From positions 1,860,001 to 1,924,000 of the forward strand of contig NZ_CP036292.1 in assembly GCF_007751715.1 (NCBI RefSeq): 64,000 nucleotides of DNA, in the 5' to 3' direction. Of this stretch, positions 16,257-24,563 are shown piece by piece. The translations under genes were made by a program, and so were the position numbers. The notes beneath the pieces are model-generated. The model was not told where the DNA came from. It saw nothing but the letters and a program-made list of their open reading frames with translations, and did no database searches. The DNA is from Rosistilla oblonga (lineage in GTDB: Bacteria; Planctomycetota; Planctomycetia; Pirellulales; Pirellulaceae). Every line of letters starts with the position of its first letter. Positions within the stretch are counted from its first letter, which is position 1.

Positions 16257-17752
16257 CGAGCCCTTCCAAGCTAGCATTTCGGGGCTCTTTGGTCGAGGAT
16301 TCTAGCTGTCGATTCATGGTTACCACGATTTCGGCTTTTCCTTTTCGGTGGTGGCTTCTTTGGTCCTCTGTGACTCTTTCGGTATTGACTGAAATCGAGT
16401 TTCCGAGCGATGTCGACCAACTCTTTGGCGAGCTGTTTGAGGGTTAGTTTTCCATAGACTGAATCAAACTCCTTTTCAGTCACAGCCGTCATGAACCCCT
16501 TCCACGATTCAGAGACGTCGTTGGCTGCATAGTAACTGGAAACCTCGTCGGCTAAATCCGCGTCACCTGCTGCACAGCCAATCGATGTTTTCATCACGCT
16601 TATTAGGTTTTACATCATCATCGACATGCAAAAACTGAACAGGGCCGCTTGAGGATATCCAAGCGTATTTATCTCACTGTTCAGTGTCGTGGCAAGATGC
16701 TGGAATGCGGTTTCGATATTCCATCGCTTGCGATAAGCATTCGCCACGCTTTTCGCACTAACCCGTGAGGGAAGATTGGTCAAAACGTGAACAGCGGTGT
16801 CGCCCTTGCGAGTTGGTGTGTCGAGTTCGATCGTGACCCGCCGCGGGCAAATCGTACGCCCTTGATAGGTGAAGGCAATCTTCTGTTCGTATATTGTGCC
16901 GCCGTCACAACGCCCGATTTTCCGGCGTTCTCCTTGCGATTCCCAATTTGGTAACAAGCCCTTTGAATGACGAAAAACAAAGAAAGCTTTCTTGTCCAAG
17001 GCAATCGTGGTCATCATCTTCTGTGAAGCAAAATGACGGTCGCCGATCCAGACATCCCCCTTTTCAACAAGCTCAAGAATCTCTGGATGTAACGTGGCTT
17101 CGTTGGCATGCCCATCGCGACTAAGAATCACATCGACAAGTAATTTCTTGTCGGGATCTAAGATAGGGATAGTGGTGCCAGGCAAGGCGGCTGCGCCGAG
17201 GGTCCGAAGCTCTTTGATTCGATGCTCGGTTCCAGCGAGATGGTTGCCGTCGATGATCCGTGTCTTGTAACCGCTCAACACAGGCGGTGGTTTGGGACCT
17301 TCGAGATGGTCCCACAACTGCGAAAGCTCGGCCGCCGTTTCACTTACCAAGGCGCGGCTCACTTGGGTCTCGATACCTTGCAGCTTGTTGTATACGGATG
17401 TGACAGAGACTTTCAGTTTTTCTTTGTGCTTTTTGTAAGCAGCATTGACCGAAGGTTTGATGTTCAAGGCAACACAGGCCATGATGTCAGCGACCGATGA
17501 GAACAGGAGTTCACCGCATCTTTGAGAGCCTGCGTGAGTGGCAAATAGAGTGTCCATTCGCTCGTCGCTGAGCAGATGATTGAGCACCAGTCGAGTGCCC
17601 ATCGCCACAGGGCACTCATTTTTGAAGCGATCAAGCAGTTCATCAACAGTCATCATTCCACCTCGTTTCGCGTAACTTCCGATAAATAAGCTACTTAGAT
17701 CTCAGTGCAAAATAGATGCCGAAGCATGCCCATGCTAGCTTGAAAGGGCTCG
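16257..17752 (-). mobile_element. IS4-family insertion sequence (about 1.5 kb)
   Basis: Terminal inverted repeats of 21 bases with one mismatch are visible: CGAGCCCTTCCAAGCTAGCAT at the left (read outward-in on the plus strand) and its T-for-C variant read from 17752 on the minus strand. The transposase stop codon lies within the left repeat. No obvious target duplication flanks the element. Its right end touches the truncated glycosyltransferase gene. Confidence 0.75.
16271..17656 (-). pseudogene. IS4-family transposase with an internal stop codon
   Basis: The minus-strand frame encodes an IS4-type DDE transposase: D in IIDGNHLAG, D in WIGDRHF and E in the YRKRWNIETAF motif. At 16610-16612 a TAA interrupts the reading frame right after CMSMMM. 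The same frame then continues with NLISV and a 100-residue C-terminal part (KGFMTAV..LTLKQLAKELV..YRKSHRGPKKPPP) that is normal for the family. Family members usually have a tyrosine where the stop lies, so a single base change explains it. The DDE core is upstream of the stop, and the truncated 348-residue product lacks the conserved C-terminus. Inactivation is likely. Confidence 0.85.
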
Positions 17753-18417
17753 GCAAAGGCCTCCGCTTCTGTTTGCTCCCCGGGCGTCACTTGTCTGCGA
17801 TCGTAGAGGCTTAAGAAAAAGTCAGACTTAGCCGCCATCGTCTTTGGCGGCTTAACATATCCTTAGTGATATACCCAAGCACCTGTGGGGACGGCGACTA
17901 GTTTACGATTTTGAACGTTGAGCCCACATGCATCGCCAACCGATTGCGCGCCCGCGTCCGCACGTACGATCCTGACCTGCCGCCGATAGGGAAGCGGATC
18001 GCGGATGTTGTAGTCGGCGCGAAAATGATGGTAGCGGAACGATAGGCCCTCGATGCGAGGATTCTTCAGATGGCGTCGCATACAAGAACCGATGCGGTCG
18101 AAATCCGCTTCGTGAATCACTTCGTCGGCTTGGATGTAGAAACACCAATCGCCCGTGCAGTGCTGCAAAGCAAGGTTGGTTTGATCCTCGAGGACCGTAC
18201 CGTTCTGTCGACTCGTTTCATCCCAGACGGTATCGATGATCCGTATCTTGGGGGAATCGATCGATTGGATTAGCTCCCGCGTTTTATCGCAGCTTTGACC
18301 TACCGCAACGATCATTTCATCAACGATCGGAAGTATCGATGTAAAGCTCTCGATAACGGGGTAGTCGTAATGGATTGCGTTGCGAGCGATGGTGAATCCC
18401 GATACTTCATAGCTCAA
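17695..18417 (-). pseudogene. Glycosyltransferase family 2-like gene, broken by a stop codon and an IS end
   Basis: The first 184 codons encode a GT2-like protein beginning SYEVSGFTIARNAIHYDYPV, with WDET, GDWCFYIQADEVIHE and a YRRQVRIVR block. A TAA at 17863-17865 follows VYH. The same frame then reads GYVKPPKTMAAKSDFFL, which is the expected continuation (family members have HYGWVKPP at this point). The TAA therefore replaces a tyrosine codon. The frame runs on into the inverted repeat of the IS4 element near 17752 and stops at 17695. The rest of the C-terminus was not found on the far side of the IS. The intact gene probably modified a surface polysaccharide, like its GT61-like neighbour. 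Confidence 0.8.
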
Positions 18418-18840
18418 TCTCTATGCTACAGTTTCTGACTTCATACCCTTGCCTCGAAACATTCATTCACCGAACGACGAGGGGAAGCGAGGGACCCACC
18501 CAACTATGTGAGTTGGGTGTGTCTGTGGTGGCAAGTCGGGCAATAACAGAATAGCCCAATCAGCCGCTTCGCCGATATTGAACGATTCGCCAAGGGCGAC
18601 AGCCTCAGCGACGTGAACATCTCTCGGGGATTCGCAACGTCAATGCGATCGGATGGTTTATATGCTTGATGAACCGGTTCGCGTTTTACAGACGGTGAGA
18701 GCTTGGCGGGCAAAGTTACGCGCCTCGGTGAATTGCCGAATGCTCGCGTCGTGGAATCTCGCCCGATACCCATGAATCAAGTCATTGCGAAGCAGGGTGG
18801 AAGGCGGCTCGTCGGGTATTGCAACTCTCACAGGCGGTGT
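18418..18840. other. 423-bp gap with a short hairpin
   Basis: A perfect 8-bp stem (ACCCAACT at 18498-18505, AGTTGGGT at 18511-18518) is the only clear structure. A minus-strand open frame of 89 codons (18504-18773) resembles nothing recognised and lacks a good ribosome binding site; it may be gene debris. Confidence 0.4.
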
Positions 18841-20034
18841 TCAGGCGGTGTGGGGTGCTAGCAACTCGCTTTCGCTCGCTGCGATCGCGTCGCGGACTGC
18901 ATTATCAAGAGGTTCCAGCGGGCAGTGCCACGGCCCTCGCCAACGGTTTCGGCTCGCGGAAACCTGCTGATACGTTGCCCCAACTTCATTTGCTAGCAGT
19001 TCAAAATAGTCGCGGTCGCAATTGGAAGGTTTGATCTCGATCAAATCGATGGGGTTGGGCGAGAGCAGAATGTTAGTCAGTCCGGCGCCGTGCAGACCGA
19101 CAACGACGGCCGCGTCGCGAAACAGGCGAACCTGTTCTGCCAGCGTATATCGCTCCAGGCAATGCGATTCGAAACCATGGCTGGCCAGCAGCGCCGCGAC
19201 TTCCGCATCGTTTCCCAACGAGCGGTTTCGGGCCAGTCGGCGACTGACATACAGCCGCCGCTGCGATGGCGGTTGCGAAACTCCTGTCGCCGGTCCCAAG
19301 CGGGATTGCAAGCGAGCCCCAAGTCGCCGTCGCGATACCGCTGTCGCCAGGGAGGGAACGATCAAACGATCAGCTTGGATCAGCAAGCCTTCATGTGGTT
19401 CGATCACCTTGGCTGCGGGAATGCCCAACAGTTCGAGCGCCTGGCGATGAAATGGTTTGTAGTTGTCGACCACGTAGGCGTCGGCTTGCAGCAGGCCCGC
19501 CTCGCGGACCAATTCCAGGCGGGGCAGCACCTCGCATAACCAGTGAAAATAGTTGTGCGATCCGGACGTGTTGAGAACGACGACATCACCGGCGACATGG
19601 ACTGGTTGGGGCAGGCGGCGGGGAGTTGTCACCGCGCGGCGGATTCGACGTGGATTGAGCCAACCGCCGGGAACGGCTTTGGGAGCAAGCGGGCCATCGC
19701 AACGATGCAGTTCCGATAGCACGACGTTGTCGATTCCGATCCAGTCGCACTGCCGACCGTGGCACCATCCCCCTTCGATTTCCATAACAAGCCCGTCATC
19801 GAAATCGCCGGTTCGATCCGATTCGACAGCATCGTGGGGCGACTTCGCTGGCAAACTGCCGGCTTTCTCGCGCCACAGCATTTTGACGCGTTGCGGATAG
19901 CGGTTCAGCAGTTCGGCTGTCGACAGCGTTTCAGTTGGCTTCTTGTTCCCGCGGCGAAACGGCAGGAGCGTCGACAACGCAAACACGTACTTTCCGTAGT
20001 GCACTAGTTTGCGATTGTGTTGGGCAATATCCAT
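18841..20034 (-). CDS. Glycosyltransferase family 61-like protein (DUF563)
   Basis: The 397-residue protein matches the GT61/DUF563 group. The acceptor region has NTSGSHNYFHWLCEVLPRL, and the C-terminal domain has VVGLHGAGLTNILLSPNPIDLIEI, both hallmarks of the family. LYVSRRLARNRSLGND in between is also typical. There is no signal peptide or transmembrane segment, so it would act in the cytoplasm or at the inner membrane on a lipid-linked or polysaccharide acceptor. A GT2-like pseudogene lies downstream on the same strand, which suggests the remnant of a surface glycan locus. Its acceptor and donor sugars cannot be inferred. Confidence 0.85.
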   Translation of the reverse strand: MDIAQHNRKLVHYGKYVFALSTLLPFRRGNKKPTETLSTAELLNRYPQRVKMLWREKAGSLPAKSPHDAVESDRTGDFDDGLVMEIEGGWCHGRQCDWIGIDNVVLSELHRCDGPLAPKAVPGGWLNPRRIRRAVTTPRRLPQPVHVAGDVVVLNTSGSHNYFHWLCEVLPRLELVREAGLLQADAYVVDNYKPFHRQALELLGIPAAKVIEPHEGLLIQADRLIVPSLATAVSRRRLGARLQSRLGPATGVSQPPSQRRLYVSRRLARNRSLGNDAEVAALLASHGFESHCLERYTLAEQVRLFRDAAVVVGLHGAGLTNILLSPNPIDLIEIKPSNCDRDYFELLANEVGATYQQVSASRNRWRGPWHCPLEPLDNAVRDAIAASESELLAPHTA

Positions 20035-20229
20035 CTCGAAAATGTCGCGCTCCGGTCGCTCGCTCAGTCCCCTGCCCGCCGTTCATTGATTGCCGGACCG
20101 CTGTAGGTCGAATTGGGCTCCTCCGTACTCTACCGCTACCTTTCTAGAGCGTCCAGATCACCGACAGTCCCACCGAAATGGGGTGCCGCGGGAGACGGCG
20201 TCCGAAATCAATGGCGACGCTGTCGATCG

Positions 20230-21339
20230 CTAATAACGCAGCAGAGCGGCTTCGGCCATCACGCCGGGGCCAAAGGCGAGCACGACGGCGGGGCCCTCGA
20301 TCGGTTGCGATTGATTGCGTTCCATCACAAACAGCACCGTCGCCGACGACATGTTACCGAGGTCGTTCAAGACTTCGCGGGAGACCTGCGTCTGTTTCGG
20401 TGGCAGATTGAGTGCCTCCTCGACCGCATCGAGAATGCGCGGGCCGCCCGGATGGACGATCCAACGCTGGATGTCTTCGATCTTCAATCCTTGAGAGTTC
20501 AGCCACTGGCAGATCCAGGCTCGCAGATAGGTTTTGATGCAATCGGGAACTCCGCTGGTCAGCCGCATCTGAAATCCATGATCGCCGATATGCCAAGACA
20601 TCTCGTCGTTCGTGTCTTCGATCAAACAGGCTCCGGTCGCTTCGATTTGGCAGATCGAATCCGAATGCGGATGCTTGGTTTCCCAGTTGGCACCCGCCGC
20701 GATGATGCTGCCCGAACCGTCGGCGAACAGCGCGTTGCCGACCACGCCATCGAGGTCCCAACGCATGCGAAAGTGCAGACTGCACAGTTCGACACAACAC
20801 ATCAAAACGCAGGCGTTGGGATCGGCTGCCGCGAGACCTTGGACGGTTCGCATTCCATTGATCGCACCGTGACATCCCATGTAGCCGACGTGCACGCGCT
20901 GCGTCGTCGATGGCATCCCAAGCAATTGGATCAAATCGATGTCGACGCCGGGGGCGGCAAAGCCGGTGCAGGAAACGGTGACCAGATGCGTGATGTCGCC
21001 CGGCAGCACCGCCGCGTCGTGGATCGCAGAGGTCGCCGAAGCGAGAGCCAAGGGAGTCGCATGTTTTCTGTACAGCGACATCCGCTGGGCGGTGGTCGGA
21101 CCGTTGCCGCCAGTCCCCGATTCGTTGGATTCGCTGTCGGATTTATGCCAGAGATACCCAAGTTCGTACGGGATCACCGTCCGCCGCGACGAAACTCCCG
21201 ATTTGTGGAACAGCGTTCGCAACAGCCGCTTCTGTTTCTCGGTCTCGCAGATTACCTCGGAACTGAGAGCCAAGGCATCTTCTTGACTAACAGTTTCCGG
21301 TGCCTGTGCCGTTCCCAGGCCAATGATTGAACACGTCAT
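20230..21339 (-). CDS. Type III polyketide synthase (chalcone/stilbene synthase family)
   Basis: With the ATG at 21339 the protein has 369 residues. GGAG is eight bases upstream. The catalytic triad is complete: C156 in VGYMGCHGA, H296 in WIVHPGG and N329 in LGNMSSAT. SCTGFAAPG and FADGSGSIIAAG are further family signatures. These enzymes extend an acyl-CoA starter with malonyl-CoA and cyclise the chain to pyrones, resorcinols or phloroglucinols. The start lies inside the 3' end of the flavin oxidoreductase gene (53-bp overlap). It is thus the last gene of a tight PTPS/methyltransferase/oxidoreductase/synthase operon, which suggests that a methylated and hydroxylated polyketide (possibly quinone-like) is made. 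Confidence 0.93.
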   Translation of the reverse strand: MTCSIIGLGTAQAPETVSQEDALALSSEVICETEKQKRLLRTLFHKSGVSSRRTVIPYELGYLWHKSDSESNESGTGGNGPTTAQRMSLYRKHATPLALASATSAIHDAAVLPGDITHLVTVSCTGFAAPGVDIDLIQLLGMPSTTQRVHVGYMGCHGAINGMRTVQGLAAADPNACVLMCCVELCSLHFRMRWDLDGVVGNALFADGSGSIIAAGANWETKHPHSDSICQIEATGACLIEDTNDEMSWHIGDHGFQMRLTSGVPDCIKTYLRAWICQWLNSQGLKIEDIQRWIVHPGGPRILDAVEEALNLPPKQTQVSREVLNDLGNMSSATVLFVMERNQSQPIEGPAVVLAFGPGVMAEAALLRY

Positions 21340-22504
21340 GCTGCCGCTCCCGATTGATTTGTCGTACCACGAATCGTCCCAACGAGGGAACCACGGTGAC
21401 AACTTTCAGCAAACCACGTACCAGCTTGGGGTATCGAAGCGTTCGCGCGAAGGCGTGACACCAGTATTGTTGGGTGATAACAAGATCTTCTGTGAGGTCA
21501 CCCCAGCGATCGATATAAGCCGCGTCCCATTGCTTCGCAGCAGCGACGACCAGTGGTGCAACCGCGCGTCCGCCCCGGATCGCCCAGGCCATCCCTTCGC
21601 CGGTGAACGGTTCAATATATCCGGCGGCATCCCCGACGACGAACAATCGTTCGCAAGCGACGTTCTGTCGTCGGCGAGTTAGCGTTGTCGTGCCTCGCCA
21701 GGTTCCCGCCAACATCTTCTGGCTGACGGGAAAGCCAGCCTCCTGTAGGATCGCTCCGCACACCTCCGCAGAGGTGCGTCCACGGAGCGCCTGGCGGTCG
21801 ATTGCCGCAGCGATGTTCAACTGACCATGTTCGGTCCGCGAAGCCCCGACGTATCCGTCCTTCGCGACCGCCATGTAGATCGTCCCCTCGCAATAGTCGC
21901 TGGGAAAATCGGCTGTCGACATGCCAAACCCCACCCGCGAGTCGGGTTTAGCTGCCACCTGCATCTGCGATTGAGGGATCAGATGATCACTCGCTAGCCC
22001 AGTCGCCATGACGACGATCCGGCCGCGGAGCGTCACGTTTCTGGCGGGATCCGACAGCTGGCGATATTCCTGCTGAGCATCGGCTGGCAGCGCGGAATCG
22101 TCGTCGAGTCGCAGCGTCACGCCCGACAGGAATTCACATCCCGCCTCGATCGCCTGTTCGACAAGGACCGCGTCCATCGCGCTGCGGCTGATCGACAATC
22201 CGCCGGGCAACGGCAGCGTCACCCTTCGGGATCCCGATCGCAAGTCGTATTGGCTCAGCGGCAGCGCGCCGGCTCGCATGATCGGTTCGAGCACACCCAA
22301 TGCTTTTAAGCCAGAGACGGCATCGCGATTCAAGCAGGCACCGCATACCTTGTCTCGCGGAAATTCTTTCCGATCGACCAACAGCACGCTCGCTCCGCCG
22401 CGAGCGATCCCGATCGCTGCGGTCGCCCCCGCGACTCCCGCACCAACGACAACGACATCCCAGATCCGTCTGCCAGCCGTCGTCGAGTCGGTCGTGGAGT
22501 CCAT
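21287..22504 (-). CDS. FAD-dependent oxidoreductase (geranylgeranyl reductase/monooxygenase family)
   Basis: With the start at 22504 the protein has 405 residues. The N-terminal dinucleotide fold is DVVVVGAGVAGATAAIGIA, and DKVCGACLN follows, as in the geranylgeranyl reductase branch. The second FAD motif is VVGDAAGYIEPFTGEGM. The start ATG shares one base with the stop of the methyltransferase gene (TAATG), and the 3' end overlaps the type III PKS start. By analogy with alkylresorcinol operons, where a flavoprotein hydroxylates the ring, it may oxidise the polyketide product. Reduction of a double bond is an equally valid family activity. Confidence 0.88.
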   Translation of the reverse strand: MDSTTDSTTAGRRIWDVVVVGAGVAGATAAIGIARGGASVLLVDRKEFPRDKVCGACLNRDAVSGLKALGVLEPIMRAGALPLSQYDLRSGSRRVTLPLPGGLSISRSAMDAVLVEQAIEAGCEFLSGVTLRLDDDSALPADAQQEYRQLSDPARNVTLRGRIVVMATGLASDHLIPQSQMQVAAKPDSRVGFGMSTADFPSDYCEGTIYMAVAKDGYVGASRTEHGQLNIAAAIDRQALRGRTSAEVCGAILQEAGFPVSQKMLAGTWRGTTTLTRRRQNVACERLFVVGDAAGYIEPFTGEGMAWAIRGGRAVAPLVVAAAKQWDAAYIDRWGDLTEDLVITQQYWCHAFARTLRYPKLVRGLLKVVTVVPSLGRFVVRQINRERQHDVFNHWPGNGTGTGNC

Positions 22505-23214
22505 TAAGGTCGTTCCCAAGTCATCAGCAGACGCTGCGGCCAGACGTTTTGAAAGACCATCGATTGCAGCCCTGCCCTGTCCGCAAGCTCTTCCAATTCC
22601 GAGCGAGTAAACGCTCCCTGCACCGATAGTGGGCCATCGACGTGACACATTCGGCTGCGCGTTAACATCCGGATTCCGGCCCAGCACATCACGTAACCCA
22701 GTCGCGTTCTCAACAGATCGCTGATTACGATCAAGCGAGCACCGCTCTCGCGCATCGCCGTCAGTAATTGAATCACCTGCGGTGGATCGAAATGATGCAG
22801 GAACAGCGAACAGCAGATCACGTCGTATCCGGAGGGGAACGGATCGGCCAGAACATCGGCTTTGAAGAAGTTGACTTTCAGATCTTGCCCGTCAGCTCGT
22901 GCTTGAGCGTACTTAAGGGCGACGGGACTCATGTCGCACCCGTCGACCGAAACCGGCAGCCCCGACTTCACCGCCTGCTGAGCCAGCCCGATTGCCACGT
23001 CGCCGCCGCCGCTGGCAACGTCCAGTACGCGGGTCGGTTCTTGCGCTTGTTGTGCCAGCTTTTCGATCGGTCGCCATAGCGTCGCCGTGGTGCCACTGAT
23101 CGCATTGACCCGCGTCAGCCCCGCCAACGCCTGGTGGTGCAGCGCCGGATCGAGATCGGGCTGATCCATCCATTCGGGTTCGCGTCGGCGTTCTTTTAAC
23201 CAGCGTGTTACCAT
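22504..23214 (-). CDS. Class I SAM-dependent methyltransferase
   Basis: The 236-residue protein has SAM motif I in VLDVASGGGDVAIGLA, an acidic motif II region (VDGCDMSP) and CSLFLHHFDPPQ as motif IV. This pattern is shared with UbiE/phenolic-ring methyltransferases. The ATG at 23214 overlaps the last seven bases of the PTPS-like gene (ATGGTAA). A frame extends farther upstream but would run through that gene. It overlaps the oxidoreductase start at its own stop. The operon position suggests methylation of the type III PKS product. Confidence 0.88.
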   Translation of the reverse strand: MVTRWLKERRREPEWMDQPDLDPALHHQALAGLTRVNAISGTTATLWRPIEKLAQQAQEPTRVLDVASGGGDVAIGLAQQAVKSGLPVSVDGCDMSPVALKYAQARADGQDLKVNFFKADVLADPFPSGYDVICCSLFLHHFDPPQVIQLLTAMRESGARLIVISDLLRTRLGYVMCWAGIRMLTRSRMCHVDGPLSVQGAFTRSELEELADRAGLQSMVFQNVWPQRLLMTWERP

Positions 23215-23702
23215 GGCAATCGACAGACTCCCCACTGGCCGTGGTTCTCGTCGACACCAACTTCGATCGTGTCGATCGCATCGCCAAACTTCGCCCGCGT
23301 CTGCTCGCGAACGCGCTGGGCGATCACTCGCGCCAACTCTTCCGCCGTCGTGTTGATCACCGGCAGGACGATGCAATCCTCTTTGGGAAAGACCCATCGC
23401 CGCTCGCGGAATCGCGCGACCATTTCGCCATCTTCCTCTTGGACCTTGATCTCCGCATGCTCGCTGGGCAGCAGGACGTGATGGTCCAGTTGCAGCGTTT
23501 CGTGCAGCACCGCATCGCGGAGGGCGATGAAGTCGACGACATATCGATTGGCATCCAACGGCCCTTCGACGGCAACCTTCACGCCATAATTGTGGCCGTG
23601 CAGCCGTTCGCAGATGTCGCCGGCAAACGTGATGAAGTGAGCCGCCGAAAAAACGAAAGCCTCTTTGCAGACCTCGACTCGGTAACTTGCAGATGCTGTC
23701 AT
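23208..23702 (-). CDS. 6-pyruvoyl-tetrahydropterin synthase/QueD-like protein
   Basis: The 164-residue protein has the PTPS fold signature FSAAHFITF, then CERLHGHNYGVKV. The zinc ligands would be H22, H35 and H37, with C31 as the active-site cysteine. LDHHVL and VDENHGQWG are near the usual acidic and histidine residues. QueD makes carboxytetrahydropterin for queuosine, and PTPS makes tetrahydrobiopterin precursors. Neither pathway is represented nearby. It is the first gene of the overlapping operon that ends with a type III PKS, an unusual partner. It may supply a pterin cofactor or have been recruited to another reaction. Confidence 0.88.
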   Translation of the reverse strand: MTASASYRVEVCKEAFVFSAAHFITFAGDICERLHGHNYGVKVAVEGPLDANRYVVDFIALRDAVLHETLQLDHHVLLPSEHAEIKVQEEDGEMVARFRERRWVFPKEDCIVLPVINTTAEELARVIAQRVREQTRAKFGDAIDTIEVGVDENHGQWGVCRLPW

Positions 23703-24164
23703 CGGTCTCCCTATGGATCGCGTTGAGTGGTGTGAGTTGGATCGCGCTGAGCCGATGGAGCGTTACACGGCTCGCGGTGAACCGAGCTCGTCTCGATCAG
23801 CGACCGCCAGCAGCCCCTATTGAACCGCACTTCAGACCCCCTGTGCAATAGGCGTCGCGTGGTCGAGCTGCCGCAAGCCTTTTGCGCTCGGGCAGGTGAA
23901 TGTTTGTGTTGTGGACGTTTCGGGCAGATCGCGGTTCCCGCCGCCGGAAACGTTTACGCTCCGTTCCGGCGCGTCGTGGCGAGCGATGCGCCGAAGAGCG
24001 GGGAGTTGAGGGCTCGGGGTGATCGGAGTAGTATTCTGGACGCAACGACAGCGGGAGAGAGTTCTCCGCCGCGATGGCATCGTTTGGCAAATAGAACAAG
24101 AAAATCGAAGCGACGGGTTCGCCGCGTAGATCAAGATCGCGTAGTGCGAGCGAAGGTGCAATCA
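23703..24164. other. 462-bp divergent intergenic region
   Basis: It separates the PTPS operon (minus) from a small membrane protein (plus). The promoter of the type III PKS operon must lie here. No RNA gene or repeat was recognised. Confidence 0.4.
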
Positions 24165-24449
24165 ATGACGGCCGATCAAATCTTTGTTGGATCGATAGCG
24201 ATCGTACTGTCGATTGTCACGACGATCGCCGCGTTGGGGTATCTGCCCGCCGCGTTTGAGCTCGGCGTGGCGAAGAGGATTCAGCAGCGTTATGGCCAAC
24301 GCGGTGCAGCCCGCTTTTATTGGCTGGTCTCCGCTCTTCTGTTCGCACTTGGATTGGTGATTCTGTGCGACGTGCGGCCGTCGTTTGCGGTTCCCGAAGC
24401 GGAACGCGAGCAGATGATCGCTGGCGATTCAGACGGCGAATCGCAGTAG
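24165..24449 (+). CDS. Small two-helix membrane protein
   Basis: The 94-residue protein (ATG at 24165) has two hydrophobic segments, about residues 5-27 (IFVGSIAIVLSIVTTIAALG) and 50-70 (FYWLVSALLFALGLVILCDV). They are separated by a basic loop with RIQQRYGQRGAARF, and an acidic tail follows. No family was recognised. Topology suggests an inner-membrane protein with a cytoplasmic loop. Confidence 0.6.
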   Translation: MTADQIFVGSIAIVLSIVTTIAALGYLPAAFELGVAKRIQQRYGQRGAARFYWLVSALLFALGLVILCDVRPSFAVPEAEREQMIAGDSDGESQ

Positions 24450-24563
24450 AAATCGCGTCGCAAGGCCGACGCGGATCGCATCGCAAGGCCGCCCGGCAGA
24501 GATGCCAGTCCCGCTGCAAGATCGCAGGGACTGGCTTTTCGAGCGGCGTGCTGCTGGGCTGCT

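Noticed and set aside
16230-16270. Target duplication for the IS4-family element
   Set aside because: The bases flanking the two inverted repeats do not match, so no duplication can be claimed.
17826-17855. GCCGCC/GGCGGC hairpin as a terminator of the GT2-like gene
   Set aside because: It lies within the original coding sequence (the GYVKPP segment) and has no T-run in the right place.
18504-18773. 89-codon minus-strand frame as a gene
   Set aside because: No ribosome binding site, no domain and no coding context; possibly debris.
20113-21330. 405-codon plus-strand frame opposite the type III PKS
   Set aside because: Antisense to a gene with a complete catalytic triad; no motif of its own.
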